A DNA stretch of 64,000 nt, from positions 62,001 to 126,000 of the forward strand of contig NZ_JAATTV010000005.1 of assembly GCF_013414195.1 (NCBI RefSeq). Direction: 5' to 3'. The translations under genes were made by a program, and so were the position numbers. Of the stretch, positions 40,507 to 49,847 are shown in pieces. The notes beneath the pieces were generated by a model. The model did no database searches and was not told the DNA's origin. It saw nothing but the letters and a program-made list of their open reading frames with translations. Position 1 is the stretch's first letter. Each line of letters opens with the position of its first letter. Origin of the DNA: Psychrobacter sp. BI730 (GTDB lineage Bacteria; Pseudomonadota; Gammaproteobacteria; Pseudomonadales; Moraxellaceae).

Positions 40507-41643
40507 ATGAGTAAGCGCGATTTTTATGAAATATTAGGTGTCAGCAAGACCGCTGACAGCAAAGAAATTAAGCGAGCCTACCGTAAGCTTGCCATGAAAT
40601 ACCATCCAGATCGCAACTCTGATGATCCTGATTCGGAAGACAAATTCAAAGAAGCTTCAATGGCTTATGAAGTATTGAGCGACGAAGAGAAACGTTCAGC
40701 CTACGACCGTATGGGCCATGCAGCCTTTGAAAACGGCATGGGTGGCGGCGGCTTCGGCGGCGCAGGTGGCGGTAACTTTCAAGATATCTTTGGCGATATC
40801 TTTGGTAACTTCGGCGATATCTTCGGTCAGCAGCGTGGCGGCGGCGGTGGGCGTTCGCGTCGCGGCTCTGACTTGCGTTATGTGATTGAGCTGACATTAG
40901 AAGAAGCCGTACGTGGCTGCAAAAAAGAAATCAGTTTCACGGCTCCTGCGCCTTGTGATACCTGTGATGGTAAAGGGGCAAAAAATGCGTCTGATGTGGT
41001 CACCTGTCAGACTTGTCATGGTCAAGGTCAAGTACGTATGCAGCAAGGTTTCTTTGCGGTACAGCAAGCTTGTCCTCATTGCGGCGGTACTGGTAAACAG
41101 ATCAAAAACCCTTGTTCGGACTGTCATGGCAACGGCGTAAAAGACAAATCACGCACCTTAGAAGTCTCTATCCCTGCAGGCGTCGATGATGGTGATCGCG
41201 TTCGTCTAGCTGGCGAAGGCGAAGCGGGCGGCGCTGGCGTACAAAATGGCGATCTATATGTCGAAGTACGCGTCAAACAGCACAATGTCTTTACCCGTCA
41301 AGGCGCTGACCTATATATGGATGTACCAGTAAGCATCACTGATGCAGCATTGGGTAAGGAAGTAGAAATCCCAACCTTAGATGGTAAAGTAAAAATCAAA
41401 GTGGCAGAAGGTACGCAAAGTGGTAAGTTACTGCGTGTACGCGGTAAAGGCGTAACGCCAGTCCGTACTACTATGAAAGGTGACTTGATTTGCCGTGTGG
41501 TTATCGAAACACCAGTGAATCTGACTCGTGAGCAAAAAGACTTGCTACGCCAATTCCAAGACACGTTGGATGATGACAGCAAGCATCAACAGTCGCCACA
41601 TAAGAAGTCATTCTTCAAAAAAATCGGCGATTTGTTCGATTAA
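40507..41643 (+). CDS. dnaJ: Chaperone protein DnaJ
   Basis: DnaJ is the Hsp40 cochaperone of DnaK. The J domain (1-70) has YHPDRN with the HPD motif. A Gly/Phe-rich region follows (about 75-125). Four zinc-binding CxxCxGxG repeats occur at about 150-210 ([32 protein letters not shown]), then the C-terminal substrate-binding domain. The ATG at 40507 has AGGAGAGAGC upstream; a start at 40480 would add nine untypical residues. dnaK and grpE are not in the window. The terminator after it contains a parS-type palindrome. Confidence 0.97.
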   Translation: MSKRDFYEILGVSKTADSKEIKRAYRKLAMKYHPDRNSDDPDSEDKFKEASMAYEVLSDEEKRSAYDRMGHAAFENGMGGGGFGGAGGGNFQDIFGDIFGNFGDIFGQQRGGGGGRSRRGSDLRYVIELTLEEAVRGCKKEISFTAPAPCDTCDGKGAKNASDVVTCQTCHGQGQVRMQQGFFAVQQACPHCGGTGKQIKNPCSDCHGNGVKDKSRTLEVSIPAGVDDGDRVRLAGEGEAGGAGVQNGDLYVEVRVKQHNVFTRQGADLYMDVPVSITDAALGKEVEIPTLDGKVKIKVAEGTQSGKLLRVRGKGVTPVRTTMKGDLICRVVIETPVNLTREQKDLLRQFQDTLDDDSKHQQSPHKKSFFKKIGDLFD

Positions 41644-41676
41644 GAAATAATCTAACTAAGTAGCTAGTATTGAACT

Positions 41677-41716
41677 AAGCCCAAAGGTTTCACATGAAAC
41701 CTTTGGGCTTTTTATT
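41677..41716 (+). terminator. dnaJ terminator with parS-like apex
   Basis: The almost perfect hairpin has arms AAGCCCAAAGGTTTCA and TGAAACCTTTGGGCTT around CA and is followed by T-residues. The upper half is GGTTTCACATGAAACC at 41686-41701, which contains the 14-bp parS core with one mismatch. The terminator and a ParB-type site therefore overlap completely. Confidence 0.88.
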
Positions 41717-41815
41717 GATGGTATAAAAAGCCATTCATGTGATGATATTTGCTAAACTTACGATAAATATGGTCAAAAATAATTTCACCAAATATAAAGC
41801 ATCTAAGGTAAAAAT

Positions 41816-42646
41816 ATGAGCGAACAAGCGAATAATAAATCTATCAACGTTGGGGTAATCGGTGCAGGCGGACGTATGGGTCGTATGCTTATCGAGGCTG
41901 TACAGAACAATCCACAAACTACATTAAAAGCAGCGATTGAGCGTCGAGGCTCTAGCCTAGTCGATGCTGATGCCGGCGAAGTTGCTGCTATCGGCCATTT
42001 AAATGTGCAAATCGTTGATGACTTAGCCGCTGTGATTGATGATATTGATGTACTGATTGATTTTAGCTTGCCTGACGCCACTGAAGAAAACATGCAAGTT
42101 TGTGCTGAGCATAATGTAGCTATGGTCATCGGTACCACAGGATTCAATGAACAGCAAGAACAAGTACTGGCAAAAGCAAGTGAGAAAATAACTATCGTAT
42201 ATGCGGGCAACTATTCGACAGGCGTTAATTTATCATTGAAGCTACTCGGTATGGCTGCCAAAGCGTTTGGTAATGATGCTGATGTAGAAATCATTGAGGC
42301 ACATCATAAGCATAAAATTGATGCGCCTTCTGGTACGGCGTATATGATGGCCGAAGCCGTCGCGGAAGCGCGCGGACAGAACCTAAAAGACGTTGCTATT
42401 TATGGCCGCGAAGGACAAACTGGCGAGCGCAAATCTGGAACAATTGGTATTCATGCAGTACGTGGTGGCGAAATCGTAGGCGACCATACTGTGATGTTCA
42501 TCGCAGATGGTGAAGTGGTTGAGATTACCCATCGTGCACGTGCGCGCATGACATTTGCCGCTGGTGCAGTGCGTGCCGCAACTTGGGTCGTTGAGCAGGA
42601 AGTAGGTCAGTACAACATGCAAGATGTACTTGGATTAAGTGACTAA
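41816..42646 (+). CDS. dapB: 4-hydroxy-tetrahydrodipicolinate reductase
   Basis: DapB catalyses the NAD(P)H-dependent step of lysine and diaminopimelate synthesis. The Rossmann motif is GVIGAGGRMGRML. The signature EAHHKHKIDAPSGTA holds the catalytic His and Lys. At 276 residues the length is normal. CTAAGGTAAAAAT precedes the ATG. It follows dnaJ with a terminator between, so it has its own promoter. Confidence 0.97.
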   Translation: MSEQANNKSINVGVIGAGGRMGRMLIEAVQNNPQTTLKAAIERRGSSLVDADAGEVAAIGHLNVQIVDDLAAVIDDIDVLIDFSLPDATEENMQVCAEHNVAMVIGTTGFNEQQEQVLAKASEKITIVYAGNYSTGVNLSLKLLGMAAKAFGNDADVEIIEAHHKHKIDAPSGTAYMMAEAVAEARGQNLKDVAIYGREGQTGERKSGTIGIHAVRGGEIVGDHTVMFIADGEVVEITHRARARMTFAAGAVRAATWVVEQEVGQYNMQDVLGLSD

Positions 42647-42722
42647 CGACTATTTATAGTTAATGGTTGATGATTGACTATAGCGTGATGACTGATGACT
42701 TAATAGCAGCAAGGGAGCAGGT

Positions 42723-43643
42723 ATGAATAGTATCAAACGTTATGTTAGGCATAAACTGATAAATACTTTTTGTACCACCAACCTTGCAAGCCTATCAGCC
42801 TTTGCACTGAGTCTAGCGGTTCTACCAATTAGCGTACAAGCCAGTACTTCTCAAACCTATGTTATCCATACTTATGGCGGGGCTAGCCTACTACCTGCAG
42901 TAAGGCAGCAACTAAATAGTAGTTCTGACGGTGGCACAGTGACTACGTATCAAGATAAATTGGTACTGCGAACGACGGCACGCAATTATGAGGCAGTACA
43001 GCAGTTATTGTCTCAGATAGACCGTCAACCACAGGCATTGACGGTCGCCGTACGTGTTGGCAATAGTAGTAGCCTGCAAGGTAGTATTCAGCAGGGTCAG
43101 GTCATTATTACCAATCGTGGTATCCAAGGTACAGGCGTTATTAGTCAGCGTAGCAGCCAGCAGCAGAGTAGTAATCTATATCAAGTACAAACACTATCTG
43201 GCAGTGCGGCGAGTATCAGCACAGGTACGCTTTATTCGCTAACTCAAACCTATAATGCTAATAACTATTCAACTTATCATCGCTCAGCTAACGATAATTT
43301 CAAACCACAGATCGTGATTCAGCAGCAAATACTACTACCGACGACACAAGGCATTGCCGTCACACCAAGACTGCTGCCTAATGGACAGGTGGAAGTACAA
43401 CTTTTACAAGTAGAAGAAAGGTTAGTGCAGCCGAATTCACCTTATAATCAAATGAGTTCTACTGACAACTCTACTGGCAGTGCTAGCAATGCTATTCGAG
43501 GTCAAAGATTGAACAGTACGATTATCGTGCCGCGTGGACAGTGGGTGACAATTGGACAGATTTCACAAAACTCAACCAATAGCACTAGTAACAGTAGCCG
43601 TAATACCAATAATAGCGTGCCTATTTCTTTAAGAGTTGAATAG
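42723..43643 (+). CDS. Short secretin-like (NolW-type) protein, exported
   Basis: The 306-residue protein has a signal peptide (LASLSAFALSLAVLPISVQAS). A small domain follows that looks like a secretin N-domain: YQDKLVLRTTARNYEAVQQLLSQIDRQPQALTVAVRVG. A Gln/Ser-rich central part and a beta-rich end (GIAVTPRLLPNGQVEVQLLQVEERL, RGQWVTIGQIS) resemble the start of a secretin core. It is too short for a full outer-membrane secretin. No pilus or type II secretion genes are adjacent. AAGGGAGCAGGT precedes the ATG. Its role is unknown. Confidence 0.65.
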   Translation: MNSIKRYVRHKLINTFCTTNLASLSAFALSLAVLPISVQASTSQTYVIHTYGGASLLPAVRQQLNSSSDGGTVTTYQDKLVLRTTARNYEAVQQLLSQIDRQPQALTVAVRVGNSSSLQGSIQQGQVIITNRGIQGTGVISQRSSQQQSSNLYQVQTLSGSAASISTGTLYSLTQTYNANNYSTYHRSANDNFKPQIVIQQQILLPTTQGIAVTPRLLPNGQVEVQLLQVEERLVQPNSPYNQMSSTDNSTGSASNAIRGQRLNSTIIVPRGQWVTIGQISQNSTNSTSNSSRNTNNSVPISLRVE

Positions 43644-43659
43644 TCATTAAATTGTCAAG

Positions 43660-43706
43660 CACAAAAAAGCGCGATACGGGTATTAACCGTGCCGCGCTTT
43701 TTTGTG
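43660..43706. terminator. Bidirectional terminator
   Basis: The arms CACAAAAAAGCGCG and CGCGCTTTTTTGTG enclose an inner ACGG/CCGT pair. It lies between the convergent secretin-like and decarboxylase genes. Confidence 0.92.
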
Positions 43707-43721
43707 GAATAGTATTAAGTA

Positions 43722-44903
43722 CTAGTCAATATAAACCACTTCGAGCGGTGGGAAACCATTGAACTCTACCGATGAGTAAGAGTTGGTATAAGCACCAGTG
43801 GTCAGCCAGTAGATTTTATCACCAATCTCAAGCTCTTCTGGTAGCTGATAACCCGCTTCTTCATACATGATATCGGTTGAATCACAGGTTGGGCCTGCCA
43901 ATACCACAGTACCCTCGCTGGTAGACGTTTCCATCTTAGGCGTATAGACAGGGTACTTGATAGCTTCGCCTAGCGTTTCGATTAAGCCTTGGAATAGACC
44001 AACGTCGGTATATACCCAACGAGTCAAATCGGTATCTGACTTACGAGAGATCAGTACCACATCACTAACCAAGACACCTGAACCACCAACGAGTGAACGG
44101 CCTGGTTCTAAAATAATCTCAGGCATCTCATCATCATTATAATCATCAGTCAAATAGCTGGTAATCTCTTCTGCATAGACCTTAATAGGATTGACTTCGC
44201 TGATGTAGTTGGTTGGGAAGCCGCCACCTAGATTGATCATTTGTAGCTTGATGCCTTCTTCGTTCTTCATCCAGTCAAACATATATTTAACTTTGGCTAA
44301 TGCATCATCCCATGCAGCGACGTCTTTTTGCTGGCTACCAACGTGGAATGAGATACCATAAGGCACCAAGCCCAGCTCGCGTGCTTGAACCAGTAGGTCG
44401 ATGGCCATATTAGGATGGCAACCAAACTTACGTGACAATGGCCATTCTGCTGTCTCTGAGCCTTGAACCAAGATACGCACAAATATTTTAGAACCTGGAG
44501 CATGTTTGGCAATGTTTTTTAGATCTGCTTCTGAGTCAGTCGCATATAGATCAATGCCTTTTTCAAAGGCATATTTAACATGCTCAGCTTTTTTGATGGT
44601 GTTGCCATACGAGATACGAGATGGCTCAACGCCGCAACCAAGTACACGATCAAGCTCATAAATAGAGGCACAGTCAAAGTTTGATCCAAGGTTTGCTAGT
44701 AGATCGATTACTTCCACCGCAGGGCTAGCTTTCATTGCATAATGCAGTTTTGCGTTAGGAAACAGGCTTACCATTTCGTGGTATTTGGTTTCGATACGAC
44801 TAAGGTCAACTACTAAGAAAGGCGTCTCGCGGCCTTCAGCAGCCTTGGTAAATTTCTGCCAGCTGGCAGGTTCAAAATATTGGTCAATTTTGATCATTGT
44901 CAT
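43722..44903 (-). CDS. Ornithine/lysine-type PLP decarboxylase (alanine racemase fold)
   Basis: The 393-residue protein belongs to the fold-III ornithine/diaminopimelate/arginine decarboxylases. The PLP lysine is in HYAMKASP. NLGGGFPTNY binds the phosphate and ILEPGRSLVGGSG follows. GPTCDSTDIMYEEAGYQLPEELEIGD has the catalytic Cys and the Asp that discriminates decarboxylase substrates. Bacterial members of this length convert ornithine (and sometimes lysine) to putrescine or cadaverine. AAAGG lies 11 bases before the ATG. No other polyamine genes are nearby. Confidence 0.88.
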   Translation of the reverse strand: MTMIKIDQYFEPASWQKFTKAAEGRETPFLVVDLSRIETKYHEMVSLFPNAKLHYAMKASPAVEVIDLLANLGSNFDCASIYELDRVLGCGVEPSRISYGNTIKKAEHVKYAFEKGIDLYATDSEADLKNIAKHAPGSKIFVRILVQGSETAEWPLSRKFGCHPNMAIDLLVQARELGLVPYGISFHVGSQQKDVAAWDDALAKVKYMFDWMKNEEGIKLQMINLGGGFPTNYISEVNPIKVYAEEITSYLTDDYNDDEMPEIILEPGRSLVGGSGVLVSDVVLISRKSDTDLTRWVYTDVGLFQGLIETLGEAIKYPVYTPKMETSTSEGTVVLAGPTCDSTDIMYEEAGYQLPEELEIGDKIYWLTTGAYTNSYSSVEFNGFPPLEVVYID

Positions 44904-45044
44904 AGTAGTAAACCTTTTGTGGAAACTGTATCGGTTAGAAAAATTATCGCCAAACAGTGAATGCTAAATATTAACACCCACTGTAGACGTAACTATGTGA
45001 AGGATAAAGACGAAATAGAAAAGATAAGAATAAAGAGTAGAGCT

Positions 45045-45599
45045 TTAAGAATTGACGGCTTGTGTCTGTTTTTCTGCTGATTGAGCTTCTTGCTTTTCAC
45101 GTATTTTGAGAACTTTGCGGACTTTATCACGAGCACGAGTCTGTTTTAGACGAGACAAGTAATCAACGAAGATTACGCCATTTAGGTGATCCATTTCATG
45201 TTGGATACAAACAGCAAGCAGTCCTTCGACTACCTCATCGATGACCTCACCGTTACCGTCTAACGCTTCGATACGGACTTTATTAGGACGTTCGACTTTG
45301 TCATAGACATCAGGTACGGATAAGCAGCCTTCTTCATACGGTTGCTTTTCTTCTACCAGTGGCGTGACTTTTGGGTTGATAAAAACTCTAGGAGAGCTTT
45401 TGTCTTCAGACAAATCCATAACGATAAGCTGAATATGATGATCCACTTGACTGGCTGCAAGCCCGATGCCTTGAGCATCATACATCGTCTCGATCATGTC
45501 TGCGATTAAGGTTTTGATTTCAGCAGTCACTTCCTTGACAGGCTTGGCGATAGTACGCAAGCGAGGATCTGGGTAACTTAAGATAGGGAGTAGTGCCAT
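45045..45599 (-). CDS. def: Peptide deformylase
   Basis: Def removes the N-formyl group from new proteins. The three family motifs are present: [16 protein letters not shown] and HEMDHLNG, giving the Cys and two His that bind the metal and the catalytic Glu. The start [15 protein letters not shown] at 45599 has GAGGTGAGCGTT upstream; a GTG at 45608 would add three residues. At 184 residues it is slightly longer than E. coli Def (169), owing to a Gln-rich tail. fmt is not adjacent. Confidence 0.96.
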   Translation of the reverse strand: MALLPILSYPDPRLRTIAKPVKEVTAEIKTLIADMIETMYDAQGIGLAASQVDHHIQLIVMDLSEDKSSPRVFINPKVTPLVEEKQPYEEGCLSVPDVYDKVERPNKVRIEALDGNGEVIDEVVEGLLAVCIQHEMDHLNGVIFVDYLSRLKQTRARDKVRKVLKIREKQEAQSAEKQTQAVNS

Positions 45600-45738
45600 A
45601 ACGCTCACCTCAATGATAGGGACAAAATAGGGTTGGTATTATAAGATAAATGGGGACAAAAGTAATGCTTATCAATACTTTCGCAGTCATATGATGCTAT
45701 ATGTATATAGAAAGACTAAATTTCGATTATAAATTGCA

Positions 45739-45770
45739 TAAAAAAGCCCTGCTTAACGCAAGGCTTTGTT
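45739..45770 (-). terminator. Terminator of the GlsB/YeaQ gene
   Basis: The hairpin AAAGCCCTGC-ttaac-GCAAGGCTTT has one mismatch and is followed by a T-run on the minus strand. Confidence 0.7.
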
Positions 45771-45833
45771 TATATAGTATTTTAATTAGCTAGTAATTAA
45801 TTTATGACCAAGCTATGCACAGCTTATAACTAA

Positions 45834-46088
45834 TTATGCACGGCGTTTGTTTACAATCATTTCATATAAGAACAGTAGGATAATTGCACCAATTACTGAG
45901 AATATAAGACCAGTGAAACCACCATCAGCGTTAATACCGATTAGGCCAGCTAGGAAACCACCTAGCATTGCACCAACGATACCCAATACGATAGTCATAA
46001 CCCAACCCATAGGGTCATTACCTGGTTTGATAGCACGTGCTAATAAACCTGCGACTAAACCTATAATAATCATCCAAATAAAGCTCAT
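45834..46088 (-). CDS. GlsB/YeaQ/YmgE family stress-response membrane protein
   Basis: The 84-residue protein has three membrane segments with Gly-rich motifs: IWMIIIGLVAGLLARAIKPG, WVMTIVLGIVGAMLGGFLAGLIG and GLIFSVIGAIILLFLYEMIV. This is the transglycosylase-associated/YeaQ family, often general-stress induced. Its molecular function is unknown. The ATG has AGGAGAATAAC upstream and its own terminator follows. Confidence 0.92.
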   Translation of the reverse strand: MSFIWMIIIGLVAGLLARAIKPGNDPMGWVMTIVLGIVGAMLGGFLAGLIGINADGGFTGLIFSVIGAIILLFLYEMIVNKRRA

Positions 46089-46445
46089 GTTATTCTCCTA
46101 ATATTATTAATATTTATAATGTGTTACAAATTTTGATAAATCTATTGTAAACACTCCTCGGACGCAAAAGTAAGCATAAAATGTTACTACTGTAGGGGCT
46201 ATGTGAGGAAAAAGTCCGATTTGCTATCGAGTAAGGGCAATAAGTAAACGAAAGGTTACAAAGGTAGCAGTGGTGCTAACAACGTTTATTAACGTGGTAC
46301 CTGTAGTGCTGAACTCATATAGTGAAGACATATAAATATTAGAAATGAAAAACGCAGCCATCTATTAGATGGCTGCGTTTATATGTAAGAGAATAAGAAG
46401 AGCTATTTCTTTATAAGAGCTGCTTCATTATCTTAGCTAGAAGCA
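46089..46445. other. Intergenic region with possible structured RNA
   Basis: This stretch holds several short complementary segments. TCGGAC (46158-46163) can pair with GTCCGA (46214-46219), GTAAAC-gaaa-GGTTAC forms a tetraloop-type hairpin and ACGTT-tatt-AACGT another. The phrase GAGGAAAAAGTCCG resembles the conserved P-core of RNase P RNA, but the rest does not fit. It may be a small RNA or nothing. Confidence 0.3.
46350..46380. terminator. mpl terminator
   Basis: The perfect hairpin AAACGCAGCCATCT-att-AGATGGCTGCGTTT is followed by TTTCATTT on the minus strand, 66 bp after mpl. Confidence 0.93.
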
Positions 46446-47927
46446 TTAGCCGTTATGCAATGCGGTTAATAGACGCTGATGAATCCCTTCAAAACCGCCA
46501 TTTGACATGACCACAATCGCATCACCTGCTTTTGCATGACTGCTAATATGCTCAATGATATCATCAATGCTTGATAACACTTGTTGGTTGCCGATAGCGT
46601 CACTGGTTACCTTAGCTTGTTCGATGACCTCTTTTAAGCCCCATTCCAAACCAGTAGGCTCGTACCATAATGTGTAGTCAGCAAGTGCCGCTGATTGAGC
46701 CAAACTGTCTTGATGAATACCCATTTTCATGGTGTTACTACGCGGCTCAATGATAGCCCAAATGCGTCTATCAGCCAGCTTCTTTTTGGCACCATCCAAT
46801 GTGGTTGTAATAGCTGTTGGATGATGGGCAAAATCATCAAAGACTAAGATGTCATTGACGTCGCCAATCAGCTCCATCCGGCGCTTAATACCAGCGAAAT
46901 CTGATAAAGCAGCACAGGCAGTCTCAACACTGACGCCAACATTATAAGCAGCGGCTACAGCAACTAATGCATTGTTGACGTTATGGATACCGATCATTGA
47001 CCAGTTTACGATAGCAGTTGGTTCTTCGTTAGCAGCAAAACTAACTTTGAACTTACTACCGTCTTCTTGAATCAGCTCAGCCTGCCAGTCGCTACTATCT
47101 TTTAAAGCACGCGTATTTTCACTGGTATTAGCTAAAGTAGAGTCGATGACGGCAGTACGCCAGATAGGTGTCCAAACCCCTTTTGCTAGCGTATCTTCTA
47201 GACTGATGGTCGCGGCTGGCATAATAATTTTGCCACTGCTTGGAATCATACGCACCATATGGTGGAACTGAGTTTGTATCGCGTTGAGATCTGCAAAGAT
47301 GTCTGCATGATCAAACTCAAGGTTATTCAAAATAGCAGTACGCGGACGATAGTGAACGAACTTCGAACGCTTATCAAAAAACGCAGAGTCATACTCATCT
47401 GCTTCAATCACAAAGTAACCAGATTTATCATTATCGCTTTTATCAGCACTCAAATAGCTGCTGTGCGCAAACACTTGCTGTAAGTGCTCGTCAGTTGTAT
47501 CAACCAATGGCACACCGCCAATCAAAAACCCTGCGTCGATACCAGCATAATGTAATATCCACGCAAGCATAGTAGTGGTTGTGGTCTTACCATGTGTCCC
47601 TGCAACGGCGATTACATGGCGTGACTGCAATACTTGCTCAGATAAAAACTGCGGACCTGAGGTATAGCGCAAGCCATTATCTAGCATATACTCAATCACA
47701 TCCATGCCGCGCTTCATCGCGTTCCCAACGACGACTAAGTCTGGCGTTGGTTGCAAGTGCTCTACTAGGTAGCCCTCTTCGATAGTCACGCCAGCATTTT
47801 CGAGCTGAGTGGACATAGGAGGATAGACATTGGCATCTGAACCCGTGACCGTATGTCCAAGCGCACGTGCTAGCAATGCCAGTGAGCCCATAAAAGTACC
47901 ACAAATACCAAGGATATGAATATGCAT
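46446..47927 (-). CDS. mpl: UDP-N-acetylmuramate--tripeptide ligase (murein recycling)
   Basis: Mpl ligates the recycled tripeptide L-Ala-gamma-D-Glu-meso-DAP to UDP-MurNAc. The start MHIHILGICGTFMGSLALLARALGHTVTGSD is diagnostic of Mpl against MurC. The ATP site is AGTHGKTTTTTML, then EADEYDSAFFDKRSKFVHY and the C-terminal FDDFAHHPTAI. At 493 residues the length is slightly above the E. coli enzyme (457), with an Asn/Ser-rich insertion around 250-300. It implies an active cell-wall recycling pathway. Confidence 0.96.
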   Translation of the reverse strand: MHIHILGICGTFMGSLALLARALGHTVTGSDANVYPPMSTQLENAGVTIEEGYLVEHLQPTPDLVVVGNAMKRGMDVIEYMLDNGLRYTSGPQFLSEQVLQSRHVIAVAGTHGKTTTTTMLAWILHYAGIDAGFLIGGVPLVDTTDEHLQQVFAHSSYLSADKSDNDKSGYFVIEADEYDSAFFDKRSKFVHYRPRTAILNNLEFDHADIFADLNAIQTQFHHMVRMIPSSGKIIMPAATISLEDTLAKGVWTPIWRTAVIDSTLANTSENTRALKDSSDWQAELIQEDGSKFKVSFAANEEPTAIVNWSMIGIHNVNNALVAVAAAYNVGVSVETACAALSDFAGIKRRMELIGDVNDILVFDDFAHHPTAITTTLDGAKKKLADRRIWAIIEPRSNTMKMGIHQDSLAQSAALADYTLWYEPTGLEWGLKEVIEQAKVTSDAIGNQQVLSSIDDIIEHISSHAKAGDAIVVMSNGGFEGIHQRLLTALHNG

Positions 47928-48092
47928 AGACGTTCCGTACGCGCTTGAATGAAAAGAATAGAAAGCGGATAAAATAAAGTATGAGGTGCCTAGCTGTCAT
48001 CAGTAAAAATAAACGCTTTGATAAACAATGACCAATACATCAGCTGGGCAAACAAGCAATCATTGTAAAGTAAACCCTGTTCGATGACCAAT

Positions 48093-48116
48093 AAAAAACG
48101 CCTAACAAGTAGGCGC
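48093..48116 (-). terminator. Terminator of the NlpE-like gene
   Basis: The hairpin CGCCTA-acaag-TAGGCG is followed by a T-run on the minus strand. Confidence 0.75.
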
Positions 48117-48188
48117 TATGTAGCTAATGTAATTTGGCTGTTTTAGTATGTAGAGATACGCCAGCTAACAGTCAGCATGAGGACGCTT

Positions 48189-48833
48189 TTATTTTCGTGA
48201 TAACGTATAGTCATCCTCTAAATTATCGTGTTCATCGATCCGTATCAAGCGGTTGTCTTGGATATGATAGGTCTCGATATTTTTTCCTTCATAGACAATG
48301 GAGATTTTATCATTGTCTTGTCGGTAGATGCCCGATTCGAGTAGGGGTGTTTTTGGTTTTTCAGGATTATGATAATAACTTGCTTTTAGTACGGAACCAT
48401 CAGCGAATAGGTTCAGTGTAACGTCGATACTGTCGCAATCTATACAAGAGACCATACCGCCATAATCGCCCATCAATGTCGCTTGCAGCATACTGCTTTT
48501 TGCTTCTGATCGCTCCATAGAGCTGTCTGCATAGGTATCTTTATTTGACTGAGCAGCAGCAATTAATGATTGCCCTTCCACCATTTCGCCTGTCTCATCA
48601 TCATTCGCTAGCTCAGCACTCTCAATATTGTCATCTTGCAATGATTGTGAAGCCTCCTGCGATTCAGAACCAGTCGACGCGAACGTCGATACCATGTCTT
48701 TATCGGTATTGGATGAGGCACTATCACAGCCTACGAGTAGCACACATAGTGACGCTACCAGTAACGAAGGACGCCACCGTTTTACGATAGCAAGCGTGGT
48801 AGAGCGAACGGGAGCAAAATATATCATGGTCAT
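48189..48833 (-). CDS. NlpE-like copper-resistance/stress lipoprotein
   Basis: From the ATG at 48833 this gives 214 residues. A signal peptide ends in the lipobox LLVGCDSASS, so the protein is probably an outer-membrane lipoprotein. An acidic Ser/Asp-rich linker leads to the NlpE N-terminal-type barrel: MGDYGGMVSCIDCDSIDVTLNLFADGSVLKASYY, with the CxxC that NlpE uses for redox sensing. The C-terminal OB-fold domain of E. coli NlpE is absent. In E. coli NlpE activates the Cpx response upon surface or redox stress. Nearby dsbB fits a thiol theme, but the gene pair is not obviously an operon. Confidence 0.78.
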   Translation of the reverse strand: MTMIYFAPVRSTTLAIVKRWRPSLLVASLCVLLVGCDSASSNTDKDMVSTFASTGSESQEASQSLQDDNIESAELANDDETGEMVEGQSLIAAAQSNKDTYADSSMERSEAKSSMLQATLMGDYGGMVSCIDCDSIDVTLNLFADGSVLKASYYHNPEKPKTPLLESGIYRQDNDKISIVYEGKNIETYHIQDNRLIRIDEHDNLEDDYTLSRK

Positions 48834-49121
48834 ACCAAAAACAGTTTTTAACAAGTATTTTTCAAGCTCATCTATACTATCGACAACGTAAAGCCATTGT
48901 CAAAGATAAGGATAATAAGGCATGGGCGCGTAGTAATAATATAAATTAATAACTTGACAGCATTATCTTATATTCAAAATACAGATAGCTTATGAGTAGA
49001 AAGCGACAAATATCTAATGCTTATCCGTTTATAAGGTAAGCTGACTAAAGATATCAAAGGCTTGAAAATATCTCTGTGGGCTTTTTGTTGTTGGCCTTAT
49101 ATCTAAAAGGCATAAGTTGAC

Positions 49122-49149
49122 ATTAGCGATACCTGTTGGTAACGCTAAT
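49122..49149. other. Hairpin downstream of dsbB
   Basis: The stem ATTAGCG-a-TACC-tgtt-GGTA-a-CGCTAAT pairs 11 bp with one A-A mismatch. No T-run follows, so it is not a typical terminator. Confidence 0.5.
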
Positions 49150-49180
49150 ATGGGTTGTAAGGGCGGGTTAATAGTAGACA

Positions 49181-49222
49181 AAAAAACAGACATCGTATCG
49201 AAGATAGCAATGTCTGTTTTAA
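49181..49222 (-). terminator. dsbB terminator
   Basis: The arms AAAACAGACAT and ATGTCTGTTTT enclose 16 bases, with a T-run on the minus strand after the hairpin. A further palindrome, TCTTAT-tgagtc-ATAAGA, lies between it and the dsbB stop (49250-49267). Confidence 0.75.
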
Positions 49223-49269
49223 AAGCAGAACTAGGAAAGAAACCTAACGTCTTATTGAGTCATAAGATA

Positions 49270-49782
49270 CTACTTGGAAGATTTTACGATACGCATTAAT
49301 ATCAAGACATGTACGATCAGCAGCACACTAAATAGAATCAACGACTGCTCAGGAATACTTAATCCCATAAGCATCCAATCAACAGAGGCGCATTCGCCAG
49401 ATCCTGCAAATACTTCTTTGAATACTTGTAGGATAGGGAGGGTATCAAGCCAATAGTTCAGTCCTGGACCACAAGAAGGTACTTGGTCAGCAGGTAAATG
49501 TTGCAGCCATACATGGCGTGCTGCTACCGCAGTTGCCCAGCCGATACCTACTAGACTCCCAAGCCATAGCAATAGTCTTATCACTTTAGACTTAGGATTA
49601 AACAACGCTGATATCAGGGCAAATCCGCCCATGACGATTAGACCAACACGCTGAAAAATACAGAGTGGGCAAGGTGAAAGCCCTAGATGACGCTGTAGAT
49701 AAAACAGCGCAAAACTCATGCCTATGATGGCCATTATCACCAAAAATACTTGCAGGTTACGGTAAGTGGTTAGCTGTCGCAT
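49270..49782 (-). CDS. dsbB: Disulfide bond formation protein DsbB
   Basis: DsbB reoxidises DsbA and passes electrons to quinone in the inner membrane. The 170-residue protein has four membrane segments. The first catalytic pair is in LGLSPCPLCIFQRVGL. The second periplasmic loop has PSCGP and GECASVD, supplying the second Cys pair. Length and pattern are standard. No dsbA is adjacent; the DsbC-like gene is about 10 kb away. Confidence 0.95.
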   Translation of the reverse strand: MRQLTTYRNLQVFLVIMAIIGMSFALFYLQRHLGLSPCPLCIFQRVGLIVMGGFALISALFNPKSKVIRLLLWLGSLVGIGWATAVAARHVWLQHLPADQVPSCGPGLNYWLDTLPILQVFKEVFAGSGECASVDWMLMGLSIPEQSLILFSVLLIVHVLILMRIVKSSK

Positions 49783-49847
49783 TGTGCGGTTACTCTTATG
49801 GGTTTATCTATAATAGATATAGGGTAGCAATCAAGATTAAGCAGTCA

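Noticed and set aside
46190..46270. RNase P RNA-like phrase GAGGAAAAAGTCCG
   Set aside because: Only one short segment resembles the conserved core. The region is far too short and lacks the 3' ACAG-type core element, so it is not called rnpB.
49117..49299. 60-residue plus-strand reading frame after dsbB
   Set aside because: It runs across the dsbB terminator and two other palindromes and has no ribosome site or family pattern.
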